Shown here piece after piece: positions 9,485-18,721 of a stretch of 64,000 nucleotides of DNA. The DNA lies in contig NC_014643.1 in the NCBI RefSeq assembly GCF_000164695.2, positions 558,001 through 622,000 of the forward strand. Direction: 5' to 3'. The DNA is from Rothia dentocariosa ATCC 17931. GTDB lineage: Bacteria; Actinomycetota; Actinomycetes; Actinomycetales; Micrococcaceae. The position numbers were made by a program, and so were the translations under genes. Within the stretch, counting starts at the first letter, position 1; the number at the start of each line of letters is the position of its first letter. The notes beneath the pieces were generated by a model, which saw only the letters and a program-made list of their open reading frames with translations, was not told the origin of the DNA and ran no database searches.

Positions 9485-10768
9485 ATGAGTAAACACAGCC
9501 TTTTGCGGGCAAATATCCCTTTGAGACGCACAGTATTCGCGATAGGTGCGAACCAGCTGTCAGACGCTATGTCTTATATAAGTGTTCCCCTAATCATGCT
9601 GTTCCTCACCGGCTCCCCCGAAAACGCGAGTCTTGCCCTCTTTGCTACAGGTGTAACACGCATACTGGCGAGCTTCCTGACTGGAGTTATTGTCGACAGA
9701 TATAAGCCCACATACACTCTTACGCTTTCATGCATGGGGCAGTGCATCACCTGGATAGTCCTAACCCTGTGTGTTCTCGCAAACGTCGGTTCTGTTCCAA
9801 TTCTGATAGGCATCCTGTGCGTGATGGCACTGGCATCATCGTTCGATTACCCCAGCGAGCAGGCTATTATCGCACGGGTGGTGCCTACCAAACAGCTCGG
9901 GTACGCCTCTGGATTAGGAGAAACACGAGAATCTGCCGCGAACCTAATTGGCAGCCCGTTAGCGGGTCTACTCGCCTCCACTTCTTTGATTCTGACCGCT
10001 TGCGTGCACGCGTTTGTCAATTTCACAGCTTTTCTGGCGGCACCTAGTTCATCTACTGTTGTGCATGCCGAGCGTAAGCACCGGCAGGCAGGCAGTGAAA
10101 CTACGGTGTCCGATACTGTCATCGATACACAATCTACCGGATTTTTTGCCGACCTCGCCCAAGGGCTCATGTATGTTGTGAAGAACCGTGTTCTTGTAGC
10201 GATCGCATCTGTAGCCTGCTGCGCGAACTTTGCCGCAACAGGACTGCCACTCGTCTTCATCTATTATTACGCGGAACAGGGTATTGCGGCCTACAGTATC
10301 GGTATTTTTGCCTGTGTTTTTGGTGCCGGAGTGCTCTTAGGGTCCCTAACAGTCGGGTGGATGACGGAGCGTTTCGCCTTAGGAACATTGGGTGTGCTGG
10401 CGGTCGGGATGATGGTCATATGCTACATGACAGCGGCGTTCACCCACGACTATTTTTGGATAACCTGTGCGCTGATGCTTATTTCGGGAGTGCCGCTTCC
10501 TGCCTTCAATTCCAGTATCGTCGCGTATATCAATGCTTCGACTCCGGTAGACATGATAGGACGTGTACATTCGGCGCAGGGCATCCCGAATATGCTTCTA
10601 GCTCCTGTGGCGGCATTGCTTGCTGGCATCATGTATGTGCAGTGGGGGATTTCCAGAACGGTTCTCTTTTACGGATCGTTTATGGTTTTGGCTTTGATCC
10701 TGATGCTCTCACAAAGAAGTCTTCGCACACTGCCTAAACTTTCGGAAATGGCCCCGGCTTCTGACTAA
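9485..10768 (+). CDS. MFS transporter, drug-efflux-like, 427 aa
   Basis: The protein has about twelve hydrophobic helices with a longer central loop near residues 185-225, the usual 6+6 arrangement. Loop 2-3 carries the MFS signature form GVIVDRYKP, and residues 130-165 (FDYPSEQAIIARVVP) resemble macrolide or siderophore exporters of the MFS_3 group. GGAGA precedes the ATG. It is a single-gene unit flanked by terminators. The substrate is unknown; export of a drug or metabolite is inferred from the subgroup only. Confidence 0.82.
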   Translation: MSKHSLLRANIPLRRTVFAIGANQLSDAMSYISVPLIMLFLTGSPENASLALFATGVTRILASFLTGVIVDRYKPTYTLTLSCMGQCITWIVLTLCVLANVGSVPILIGILCVMALASSFDYPSEQAIIARVVPTKQLGYASGLGETRESAANLIGSPLAGLLASTSLILTACVHAFVNFTAFLAAPSSSTVVHAERKHRQAGSETTVSDTVIDTQSTGFFADLAQGLMYVVKNRVLVAIASVACCANFAATGLPLVFIYYYAEQGIAAYSIGIFACVFGAGVLLGSLTVGWMTERFALGTLGVLAVGMMVICYMTAAFTHDYFWITCALMLISGVPLPAFNSSIVAYINASTPVDMIGRVHSAQGIPNMLLAPVAALLAGIMYVQWGISRTVLFYGSFMVLALILMLSQRSLRTLPKLSEMAPASD

Positions 10769-10790
10769 GTAATCTATGTTCCCCCTCCCT

Positions 10791-10826
10791 ATAAAAGGCT
10801 CATTATTTGAATAATGAGCCTTTTAT
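10791..10826 (+). terminator. Bidirectional terminator between the MFS gene and the glycosyltransferase
   Basis: A perfect 17-bp stem with a 2-base loop (10791-10807, 10810-10826) in the gap between convergent genes. The A- and T-rich ends make it usable from both sides. Confidence 0.8.
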
Positions 10827-10853
10827 AGGAAGAGACCTACGCCGCAGGATGTT

Positions 10854-11969
10854 CTACAAAGAATGCGTGGCAAGCTCGCGTGAGCGCTCGTTTTGCTCCG
10901 TAGTCTGCGGAGGCGGTGCTGGCAGGAAAACCCACCGACGCTGTACCGCGAAACTGAGGGGAATCAAGGTCAGCTCGGTCAGGATCTTCGCCACGATGAG
11001 CACGACCCCGAAAGCGGTGAGAACCTCCATCAGCGCAGCATTTGCAAGCAAAATCCCCACCGCTAAAATCGCATAGCGCCCCAGGGACACCGCCCGCGAG
11101 GGGCGATCGGCACCGTCGTTCATGAGAATACGGTTAATACTGAAATTCGTCAGCGCCGAGATAATGCGCGCCAGCACAATCGCCGGGAGCAGAGCAAAAC
11201 CCACGCCTACGAGGGCAAAGAGGGCGAGCGCATCCACGATAAACCCGGTGCAGGAAGATACTAAGAATCCCAACAGCGGCGCGTAGATTCGTGCGGAATC
11301 GCGGATCGGGCGGAAATGACTGCTCGGGTTCCCCAGCTCATATACTTTCACGATGGGCAGCTCAATAAGCTCCACCCCGGCCCGGCTAGCACGAAGCAGC
11401 ATTGAAAACTCGTATTCGTATTTATCGCCGCGCAGGCTGAGAGCCCAATCAATCATCTGTGTGGTAAACCCGCGAAGCCCCGTCTGGGTGTCGGCAATGC
11501 GAGTGCCCGTCGCCAGCGTGAAGAACCCGACGGTAAGCGCATTACCCAACCGGGAACGCAGAGGAACGGTGGGCTCAGTGAACTCGGCGCGAGTATCCGG
11601 CAGGGTGCGTACCCCCAGCACGAGGGCACGCGTACCGATGCTCGCCATTCGCTCGGTTTTAGCGCCCACGCGCAGAATATCGCGGGGTAAATGCTGCCCG
11701 TCAGCATCCGCCGTTACCACAATGTGATCGGGCCGATGCGTCCGTGCCCACGCCAGCCCGGTACGCAGGGCCGCGCCTTTTCCGCGGTTTGCAGGTTGGG
11801 TAATAATCGTGATGCCCCGAATCGCCAGCTCGGTAAAGATCGGCACGTAGGTGCTTCCTGAGCCGTCATCGACCACCAGGATTTCGGCGTGCGCATCCAA
11901 TTCTGTAATCTGCTCCGCTAACTGCACGAGAGATTCATCCGGTTTATAGGCGGGTATCAGGACTATCAT
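10854..11969 (-). CDS. Glycosyltransferase family 2 (DPM1-like) fused to GtrA-like membrane domain, 371 aa
   Basis: Residues 1-220 form a GT2 domain with VVDDGSGS near residue 33 and a DADGQH metal site near residue 88. This matches polyprenyl-phosphate sugar synthases. Residues 228-350 hold four hydrophobic segments of the GtrA type, thought to help flip or accept lipid-linked sugars. The start overlaps the stop of the upstream NAGPA gene by four bases, so they are coupled. The likely role is transfer of a sugar onto a polyprenyl carrier for an envelope glycan; the sugar is not known. Confidence 0.85.
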   Translation of the reverse strand: MIVLIPAYKPDESLVQLAEQITELDAHAEILVVDDGSGSTYVPIFTELAIRGITIITQPANRGKGAALRTGLAWARTHRPDHIVVTADADGQHLPRDILRVGAKTERMASIGTRALVLGVRTLPDTRAEFTEPTVPLRSRLGNALTVGFFTLATGTRIADTQTGLRGFTTQMIDWALSLRGDKYEYEFSMLLRASRAGVELIELPIVKVYELGNPSSHFRPIRDSARIYAPLLGFLVSSCTGFIVDALALFALVGVGFALLPAIVLARIISALTNFSINRILMNDGADRPSRAVSLGRYAILAVGILLANAALMEVLTAFGVVLIVAKILTELTLIPLSFAVQRRWVFLPAPPPQTTEQNERSRELATHSL

Positions 11970-13012
11970 GATGCGCTCCCGGCGATGTACAGAATATCGC
12001 TGGTTCCGCGTTCTTTGGTGCCGCCCATCGGTTTATTGACTAGCTGGTTGTTGAAGACCATCACCGAGGATCCGCCGCCGTCTAGGTTATAGGCGCTCAC
12101 GCACCCGAGTTCCTTGAACATATAGGCAAATTCGGGCATGGTAACTCCGCGCGAATACCCGTCGGAACGCCCATCGACCACGATAAATACGAGGTGGTTC
12201 TGCCCGAGCACGCCCACACCGGTACGCGGCTGGTTGCCTTGAATGGAGTGGTTGCCGAAGTTGGTATCGACCTCAACCTGATCAATGCCGCTGACAACCT
12301 CTGAGTCCCGCACGAGTGCCGGCCCGAAGGAAAGCGTATTCCAGACGCCTTCGTTGAGGAGCTGCTGCGCGTTCGTGCCGGTTTCGTCGTAGAGTTTGAC
12401 GGAGCCGTCTTGGTAGAACGCGAGCCCTTCACGGGCGCCGGAATCGCGGTATGCCACACCGTTGCGAATGACGATGCCGGTGTCACGGAACCCGTAGTAG
12501 TCGCCGTTAATCGCCCAGATGCCGTTGTGCTGCGCGGCGATATTGGAGGGCGTATCGATAATGTTTTGCCCGAATTTGTTGTTGGCGAAGGCTCCGCGCA
12601 GCAGGGTCATGGCGTTGAGTTTGATCTCTGCGGTAAAGGAAACGACCGCGTTGTTGCCGCTTCCTTCGGTGGATTTGGTAATGGTGATAGAGCCTTCACT
12701 GGCGCTCAAGCCGTCAGAGGTGACCTTAACGTTGGTGAGTTCGCTGGGACTTGAGGCACCGTCAGATGATGAATTATTATTCTTTGCTTGTTGTGATTTT
12801 TCATAGGATACGGTGTCATCAATCTGCGTATGCTCGGCAAGATAACGATTATATGCCCAACCAGCACCAACACCTGCGACGGCAAGGGTGCCGAGGCCAC
12901 CTCCTAAGAGAACGCGCCTAGTTACTTTCTTTTTCTTAGGTTTCTGGGATATTTCAGAAGTCTCTTCGACCTGTTCGACTGGCAGTGTTGCGGTAGTATT
13001 TCCGTTCTTCAT
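11966..13012 (-). CDS. Membrane-anchored phosphodiester glycosidase (NAGPA domain) protein, 348 aa
   Basis: A basic N-terminus (KPKKKKVTRRVLLGGG) leads into one membrane helix at about residues 33-50. A Ser/Asn-rich linker and an extracytoplasmic NAGPA domain follow. Typical family features are INGDYYGFRDTG, NTLSFGPALVRD, RTGVG and YNLDGGGSSVM. The family removes GlcNAc-1-phosphate caps in animals; in bacteria it is tied to exopolysaccharide or wall glycan metabolism. It forms a two-gene operon with the GT2/GtrA gene, which supports an envelope-glycan role. Confidence 0.87.
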   Translation of the reverse strand: MKNGNTTATLPVEQVEETSEISQKPKKKKVTRRVLLGGGLGTLAVAGVGAGWAYNRYLAEHTQIDDTVSYEKSQQAKNNNSSSDGASSPSELTNVKVTSDGLSASEGSITITKSTEGSGNNAVVSFTAEIKLNAMTLLRGAFANNKFGQNIIDTPSNIAAQHNGIWAINGDYYGFRDTGIVIRNGVAYRDSGAREGLAFYQDGSVKLYDETGTNAQQLLNEGVWNTLSFGPALVRDSEVVSGIDQVEVDTNFGNHSIQGNQPRTGVGVLGQNHLVFIVVDGRSDGYSRGVTMPEFAYMFKELGCVSAYNLDGGGSSVMVFNNQLVNKPMGGTKERGTSDILYIAGSAS

Positions 13013-13256
13013 GATTCTAGAATGCGTGGCATTTCTCGTTTTAAAACATGAAGAAGCTATGTTTTAGCTATGTATGAGTATTCATTTCCGGGGATCGCCT
13101 CACCATTCGCATATACTTCACACAGCTTGATGCATTAGACGCAAGACTGTCTTAGTCCGATTTCTATTTCGCGGGTTATCGTGCATCGGGCGACTTAAAT
13201 AACCGCAAAATGCACAATAACTCGCAATAAGCCTGCCGCCTCTGCGTGATACGCGC

Positions 13257-13910
13257 TTACGCACCGGTGAGGTTATCGAGGTGCCGCTTTGTGACGGAGT
13301 CGAAAAGATCAAGGCTCTGTGCGGAGCGTGCTATCAGCTGCGCGCCCTGCACCGTGCAAAATAAGGACTCCGCCTCTGCCTGCGAGTGCTCGGGATCGTA
13401 CCCGGCATGCTCAAAACGCTCGGCGAGCCAGCGAATATTCTTAGCCTGAAAGTCTGCGGTGTTGATCTCGGCAGGCTCACGGTTTTCAGCTTGGGCGCGC
13501 AGGGGCACGAACGTTGCGTTGATATGCGTTCCCCGTTTCACCGTCTTCTTTTCCTCTTCAGCATCATAAGCGGATGCGCTCTGCCCCAGGGATTCCAGCG
13601 CCAACATTGAGCAAAGGCAGAGTTTATAGCCCTGTTCCAGGTTCGCACGGTAGGGCCTCATATAGGCTTCGAGTTCTTCGCGGAGGCTGCGTGCCGCATC
13701 CACACCCTGGTGCAGCGTCTCAAAAAAGTCTGCGCTGTACTTTTCGAAGGCTGCACGCACGAGATCGGATTTCACAGGGAAATAGTAGTGAATGCTGGGT
13801 TTTTTGATGTTCATTTTGCGCGCTATATCTGCGTAGCTAAAAGCGTTGACGCCGTTCCTTTGGATATAGTCGGTGGCTATGCGCACAATATCATCTTTAG
13901 TTCCCATCAT
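13257..13910 (-). CDS. TetR/AcrR family transcriptional regulator, 217 aa
   Basis: The N-terminal 50 residues form the TetR helix-turn-helix: FSYADIARKMNIKKPSIHYYF, then PVKSDLVRAAFEKY. The rest is a variable ligand domain with two cysteines in YKLCLCSML that might sense redox or electrophiles. An AAGGAGAG precedes the paired ATG codons. The start overlaps the end of a nitroreductase fragment on the same strand, which was probably its partner and target gene. Confidence 0.88.
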   Translation of the reverse strand: MMGTKDDIVRIATDYIQRNGVNAFSYADIARKMNIKKPSIHYYFPVKSDLVRAAFEKYSADFFETLHQGVDAARSLREELEAYMRPYRANLEQGYKLCLCSMLALESLGQSASAYDAEEEKKTVKRGTHINATFVPLRAQAENREPAEINTADFQAKNIRWLAERFEHAGYDPEHSQAEAESLFCTVQGAQLIARSAQSLDLFDSVTKRHLDNLTGA

Positions 13911-14164
13911 TCTCTCCTTATGTGATCGTTAAAATCCCCTCGACCGTTGGAGCGGGGGCTGCGATGCGAATTCGCCTTGTCATCACTGCGGTAACCGAGG
14001 ACAATTCCCGCGAGTGCGATTTCATTGGCGGGAATATCCAGGTGGGCACGGACCTTATTCGGGTATTGTACATTTTCGTAGGTGACACTATCGTATCCAT
14101 ACCGCAGGATGCCCGCCAGCATCAGCAGATGCGCAAACAAGCCAACTGAAAACCCGTAGGCCGC
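13907..14164 (-). pseudogene. C-terminal remnant of a nitroreductase
   Basis: An open frame of about 85 codons reads like the last third of an NfnB-type nitroreductase: YGFSVGLFAHLLMLAG, then YPNKVRAHLDIPANE, IALAGIVLGYRSDD and SHRSPRS. The FMN-binding N-terminal two thirds are absent; the frame hits a stop at 14165-14167, and beyond it lies the terminator of the DUF3073 gene. Its end overlaps the TetR start, so an old nitroreductase-TetR operon seems to have lost its first gene. Confidence 0.7.
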
Positions 14165-14190
14165 TCAAGCACGCCCGCAAAGTATACAAA

Positions 14191-14229
14191 AACCGGCCCA
14201 AGTCACCCTGCAGGGTGCTTAAGCCGGTT
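14191..14229 (-). terminator. Terminator of the DUF3073 gene
   Basis: Outer stem AACCGGC/GCCGGTT with an inner CACCCTGCAGGGTG hairpin, followed on the minus strand by a T-run. It ends the DUF3073 transcript before the nitroreductase remnant. Confidence 0.7.
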
Positions 14230-14260
14230 CGCGTATGAGCGTAACGCTAGGGCTCTACCG

Positions 14261-14467
14261 CTACACCTCATCATCATATTTGGCATATTTCTCCGCGTAT
14301 GCCGAGTAATCATCCTCATCATCATAGCGACGAGAAGATGATTCGGAGGATTTAGTGTTCTTAGCGTTGAGCTCGCGCTCAAGTGCACTGTAGTCGGTCT
14401 CGGGGCTGAAGTACTTCATCTCCCGAGCCTGCCGTGTTGCCTTAGCCTTCTGACGGCCGCGCCCCAT
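14261..14467 (-). CDS. DUF3073 protein, 68 aa
   Basis: A small, charged protein beginning MGRGRQKAKATRQAREMKY, the conserved opening of the actinobacterial DUF3073 family. The C-terminal half is acidic and Tyr-rich (DDEDDYSAYAEKYAKYDDEV). The start follows a purine-rich AGGAAAGAGGGGG; a longer upstream frame is not conserved-looking. No function is established for the family; the basic head and acidic tail suggest a nucleic-acid or ribosome partner. Confidence 0.85.
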   Translation of the reverse strand: MGRGRQKAKATRQAREMKYFSPETDYSALERELNAKNTKSSESSSRRYDDEDDYSAYAEKYAKYDDEV

Positions 14468-14662
14468 GGCGTGACCCCCTCTTTCCTCATGTCCGCAGCC
14501 ACCACACCCAAGGCGCGCATAACCCACGGATCGCTCTCTAGTCTTTCCTATGTTCTAGGGTACCTTGTTTTACCCCTCAATGTCTTGTTGATTGACAGAT
14601 TCATGCTCAGAAAATCTGTCGAATCTTCAGTTTCTTCGCCTGAACTCCGGCGAATTATGCAT

Positions 14663-14714
14663 AAGGTTTGGGCTCCACCTCGCGCATTATACGCTGATGT
14701 GGAGCCCAAACCTT
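14663..14714. terminator. Long hairpin in the gap before the Cthe_2159-like gene
   Basis: Perfect 16-bp arms (14663-14678, 14699-14714) with a 20-base loop, between the ends and starts of minus-strand genes. It most likely ends the 14809-16698 gene. The rest of the 14468-14808 gap holds only the DUF3073 promoter region. Confidence 0.7.
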
Positions 14715-14808
14715 TGTAGGAGCCTTCTATAAGAGCCGCGCGTAGCAACCCATCTCTACAAGCCCGAGACTCAAAGATTTTATCCCCAAGTCCTGGGAAC
14801 AACCCGCA

Positions 14809-16698
14809 CTAGCTGGCTGTAAAGCTACCTAGCTCGGTCGCACCGGATGCCAACGACGCTGCGTTGGAGTCCACAGCCGATGTTGTAGTGTACGCCGTGT
14901 AACTCTGACCCTTGACGATCGATGAGCTAGAGACGAGAACCAACTGCACATTCGACTTGGTGACTTTATAGTTAGCCACCACCTTACCAGATGAATCCGC
15001 TACTTGAACCGTGGATCCTTGCTCAAATCCGGAACTATTGGTCAGTTTCAGGTAGCCGCTCGTCGAGTTGGTGGAGGGAGCCTCGAACATATCTGCCGTG
15101 CTGCCGCTGAGAACCGTGGCACCGTTGAGGAGCAAGTCGCCGTTGGTATCCAGCGCAGCGTTACCGCCTTGGCTGGGACCGTTCACTATCAGCGTTCCTC
15201 CAGAAAGAGTTGTGACACCGTTCGAATCAATGCCATCGCCCTCAGCATTGACGGTAACGTGACCGCCGCTCACGTTGATTGCAGCATCGATAACCTCAAA
15301 GGTTCCGCCGCCACCACCACCGGGCATACCACCCTGCGGGGGCTGGCCCATCCCCTGCTGGCCGGTACCTGTAGTTCCGTTCTGAGACGTGCCGTCCTGG
15401 GCGTTACCGCCGGGCATTGCCGGAGGCTGTCCCATGTTCTGGTTGCCTTGGTTCTGAGTGTTGTTCTGCTGCTGAGCAGTGCCTGAAGCTCCTTTCTGAG
15501 ACGTGCCGTCCTGGGCGTTACCGCCGGGCATTGCCGGAGGCTGACCCATCCCCTGCTGTTGTTGATTGGAGGTTCCGCTTTGCTGCCCACCCGGCAGGCT
15601 GCCCTGCTGCTGGTTGTTCTGCTGCTGATTGGCAGTATCAGAGGTGTTCTCGGATGAATCCGTGCTCTCAGAATTGCTTGTCTTCAGCGAGGCATTCATG
15701 CCGTCATCCGCGCTCGTGACGTTTACATCGCCGCCAGAGACATTAATGTATTGTGCCTCAATGCCTTCATCGGACTGTTCAACCGTCAGGGAGCCCCCGG
15801 AAATTTCGACGACCCGAGAGGCTTTGAAACCGTCATCGCCCGCATTCACGGTCACGGTACCGTTGCTCAGGCGGGTCCAGCCCTTCCCCTCGTCGGTGTC
15901 GTTAGTGGATTTGATACCGTCCTGCTGCGCGGTCACGTTAATAGTGCCGCCTAGGATATCCACATAATCCTTGCCCTTGATGCCGGTGTTCGCCGCATTG
16001 ACCTCAAGAGTGCCGCTGGCAATCACAAGGCCGTCACTCGTGTGAATGCCGTCTTCGTGGTTGCCGTTCACCTTCAGGGTGCCTTCACCCGCGATCGTCA
16101 TGTCGGCTTTGGAATAGACCACGGCATCCGGATCATCTTCCCCCGTTGCGGTGTAGTCTGCGCCGTCGCTTATCGTATTGGTGGTGCCGGATGCGCTGTA
16201 AAGAATAACCTCGTCAGCGTTTACCACGTTCAGCGCGGCACCGCTGGAATTCGTGATGTTTGCGTTATCGAGAACGAGCCGAACCGCGTCGCTGTCAGCG
16301 GTTTCAACCTTGATCTGCCCCTGGTATTCGCCGGAGAGTTTGTACGTGCCAGCCTTCGTGATGGTCAAGGTGCCGTCTTCAACCGTAACGCCGTCCGTTG
16401 CGGTGGGGTTTGACAGGTCAATCGCGGTTTCGGAAGAAGTGTCCCAGCTGAGATCCTGTTCCGAATAGTGAGTGTCGACGTCGAGTTTTTCGCCGCTCTT
16501 TACATTGGTCGAGAATGACGAGCTGCTGGCGGCAGTGTTGGTGGCGGTTGCCGAGGATGTTGTCGCAGTCGTACCGACTGAGCTATCCGCCGCCGTCGTA
16601 CCAGAGGCAAGGGCGTTGCTTGTAGTTGAGCATCCGGTGAGTGCAAGCGCCGCGAGCAAAGTTACCGAGGTTGCCGAAGTCAGCATTTTTTTATTCAT
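14809..16698 (-). CDS. Lipoprotein with Cthe_2159-type (PF14262) carbohydrate-binding beta-helix, 629 aa
   Basis: A lipoprotein signal (LALTGC, Cys23) and a Thr/Ser/Ala linker precede a repetitive domain. Many short turns of the form GGTINVTAQQDGIKS, GDDGFKASR and SDEGIEAQYINVSGG are typical of the Cthe_2159 beta-helix. Residues 340-450 are an insert rich in Gln, Gly, Asn and Pro with repeats of MGQPPAMPGGNAQDG. The helix then resumes, followed by a small C-terminal domain. Cthe_2159 of Clostridium binds polygalacturonate and calcium. Ligand and role here are unknown. Its paralogue lies directly upstream, behind VTC and DUF4956 genes. Confidence 0.82.
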   Translation of the reverse strand: MNKKMLTSATSVTLLAALALTGCSTTSNALASGTTAADSSVGTTATTSSATATNTAASSSSFSTNVKSGEKLDVDTHYSEQDLSWDTSSETAIDLSNPTATDGVTVEDGTLTITKAGTYKLSGEYQGQIKVETADSDAVRLVLDNANITNSSGAALNVVNADEVILYSASGTTNTISDGADYTATGEDDPDAVVYSKADMTIAGEGTLKVNGNHEDGIHTSDGLVIASGTLEVNAANTGIKGKDYVDILGGTINVTAQQDGIKSTNDTDEGKGWTRLSNGTVTVNAGDDGFKASRVVEISGGSLTVEQSDEGIEAQYINVSGGDVNVTSADDGMNASLKTSNSESTDSSENTSDTANQQQNNQQQGSLPGGQQSGTSNQQQQGMGQPPAMPGGNAQDGTSQKGASGTAQQQNNTQNQGNQNMGQPPAMPGGNAQDGTSQNGTTGTGQQGMGQPPQGGMPGGGGGGTFEVIDAAINVSGGHVTVNAEGDGIDSNGVTTLSGGTLIVNGPSQGGNAALDTNGDLLLNGATVLSGSTADMFEAPSTNSTSGYLKLTNSSGFEQGSTVQVADSSGKVVANYKVTKSNVQLVLVSSSSIVKGQSYTAYTTTSAVDSNAASLASGATELGSFTAS

Positions 16699-16964
16699 GG
16701 GGAAAGAATCACTTTCTATCTACACTGTTTGAGCAGTTTGTGAGTATTTTCAGGGTTTACATCCGAATTCTACGGGGTAACGGGTACCTGCCGCATCAAA
16801 TTCACGGGTTCCTGCAGGCTCCTGATGTATGTGTCGTGTGATAGAAGTTGGATTTTCTGATGCATATTTGTGGCGTGCACCGCCACCCGCGCCGGAGTTT
16901 TGTGTGATGGTTTTATCCTGCGCAGGCTAAAGGTTGGAATAGGATTCTCTCCTCTCGTTATGTT

Positions 16965-18551
16965 TTATAGATCGGGGGTTGATGCCGTGAAAGTTCCACG
17001 TTCAACGGCACCAGGTGCAAGGGTGGTGGTCTTCGGATCCACCAGCGTGGGTGCTAGGTAAAGAGTGTATTCTTGACCCTTCACGATAGAGGGATTCGAG
17101 AAAAATACTTGTTTAACACCCGGAGTAATCACCCGGTAGTTTGCAACGACTTGTCCGGCAGAATCTACTGCCTGAACAGACTGCCCTTGTGGGAAAGTAT
17201 CGTTATCTGCAATTCGCAGATACCCATTTGTGGAGTCGTCGATCGGGCGCTTGAAAAGCTCTACACCACCGCCGCCAAATGAGATCCTGGCGTCGTTACT
17301 TACAGTAATGTCACCATTTGGATCAATAGGGTCATTGGCATCGTCTTGAGGACCGTTGATTAGCAACTCGCCTCCTGTGTAGAACTCGTGTCCGTTAGAG
17401 TCCATGCCGTCAGCACCCACGTTGAGGGTTACATTTCCACCGGTCATGTTGATCACAGTATCAATAACCTCTGTGGTATCGCGGGCACCACCCAAGGGTA
17501 CGGGGCTGGCATCCGGCTGATCGCTGTCTTCCTTCTGATCCTCATACTCTTGATCGTTAGGCAGCTGGTCCTTGAGCGAGGCATTCACGCCGTCGTTATT
17601 GCTGTTGATGAGCGTATTGCCGCCATGAATATTGACGTATTGCCCTTCAAGCCCTTCTTCAGACCCTTCGATGGTGAGCTTCCCGTCCAGAATCTCCAGG
17701 GTGCGCAGCGCCTTGATGCCGTCGTCACCAGCACGAAGAACAGTGTCACCGCCAGCCACGCGCACCCATCCAAGGCCTTGTTTCTCGGTGTTGGTGGCTT
17801 TAATCGCGTCTTTTGCGGCTTCAATACGCAGGGTCCCGCCCTGAATATCCACGTAGTCCTTGCCTTTAAGTCCGGTCTTCGAGGAATTAATGTTGAGGGC
17901 ACCTCCGGCAACAACCAGTCCTTTGGTGGTGTGCACCGTCTCGTCAAATTTACCGGCGACGTTCAGCGTTCCATCGCCCGCAAGGGTTAGGTTAGCGGTT
18001 GAATAGATCGTAGAATCTGCCTCTTTTTTGCCCTGAACTGCGTATTCTGGGCCGTCGCTGAGGTTATTGGTGCTGCCCCGGGATGTGTAGATGACGGCTT
18101 CGTCGGCAGAGGCAACGTTAATAGCAGATCCGGTCTCATTCGTGATGTTAACGCCGTCAAGAATGAGCTGAACTTTATCTGTCTTGGGGGCTTGAACCTT
18201 CACTTGCCCCGTATAGTCGCCAGACATACGGTAGGTTCCCCCCTTCGTAATCGTAATCGTTCCGTTTTGTTCGCTGACCCCATCGGTTGTGGTGGGATCT
18301 GCCAGATTGAGCGGAAGAACAGCATCCTGGTTCCAGGTCACGTCTTCTTGCGTAAAGTGAGTTTGCGCGTCAATCTTTTCACCATTTTTGGTGTTCGAGG
18401 TGTATACGCCAGATTTAAGCTCCTTCCCCTGTTCCTGTGCGGTCACAGTGGCTTTGGAGTTATCAGGGTTCCCACTAATGGCGCATCCGGCAAGTGCCAG
18501 CGATGCCGCAAAGGCGCATGTAAGAACAGATGTAAACCGGTTTTTGAACAT
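16965..18551 (-). CDS. Second Cthe_2159-type lipoprotein, 528 aa
   Basis: This is a paralogue of the 14809-16698 protein, colinear from the lipobox (LALAGC, Cys23) through the same TTDGV, KGKDYVDI, DDGIKA and EEGLEGQYVNI turns to the shared C-terminus ending GTFTAS. It lacks the Gln/Pro-rich insert, having only a short acidic loop (DQEYEDQKEDSDQ). The start MFKNRFTSV was chosen because it begins the signal peptide directly; the frame is open further to 18668. It follows the VTC gene with a gap containing a hairpin. Confidence 0.82.
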   Translation of the reverse strand: MFKNRFTSVLTCAFAASLALAGCAISGNPDNSKATVTAQEQGKELKSGVYTSNTKNGEKIDAQTHFTQEDVTWNQDAVLPLNLADPTTTDGVSEQNGTITITKGGTYRMSGDYTGQVKVQAPKTDKVQLILDGVNITNETGSAINVASADEAVIYTSRGSTNNLSDGPEYAVQGKKEADSTIYSTANLTLAGDGTLNVAGKFDETVHTTKGLVVAGGALNINSSKTGLKGKDYVDIQGGTLRIEAAKDAIKATNTEKQGLGWVRVAGGDTVLRAGDDGIKALRTLEILDGKLTIEGSEEGLEGQYVNIHGGNTLINSNNDGVNASLKDQLPNDQEYEDQKEDSDQPDASPVPLGGARDTTEVIDTVINMTGGNVTLNVGADGMDSNGHEFYTGGELLINGPQDDANDPIDPNGDITVSNDARISFGGGGVELFKRPIDDSTNGYLRIADNDTFPQGQSVQAVDSAGQVVANYRVITPGVKQVFFSNPSIVKGQEYTLYLAPTLVDPKTTTLAPGAVERGTFTASTPDL

Positions 18552-18621
18552 CTCGAACGGGGTTCCTCGTCTGTAGGGATTAAGTATCTCGGTAAAGATT
18601 GCCTCAACCATCCTACGCGAG

Positions 18622-18676
18622 AGGGTGGGGTTTCCAGAATGCCCTAACACGGTGAGCCTCTGGAACACCCCACCCT
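18622..18676 (-). terminator. Hairpin between the VTC gene and the second Cthe_2159-like gene
   Basis: Arms of 17-18 bases (18622-18638, 18659-18676) pair with one bulge. No T-run follows on the minus strand, so it may be an attenuator or RNA-processing stem within the operon, not a full terminator. Confidence 0.5.
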
Positions 18677-18721
18677 ATTCTTGTGCCGCGTTCTAAGACG
18701 TTACCCGCTCAGGGTCTAGTT

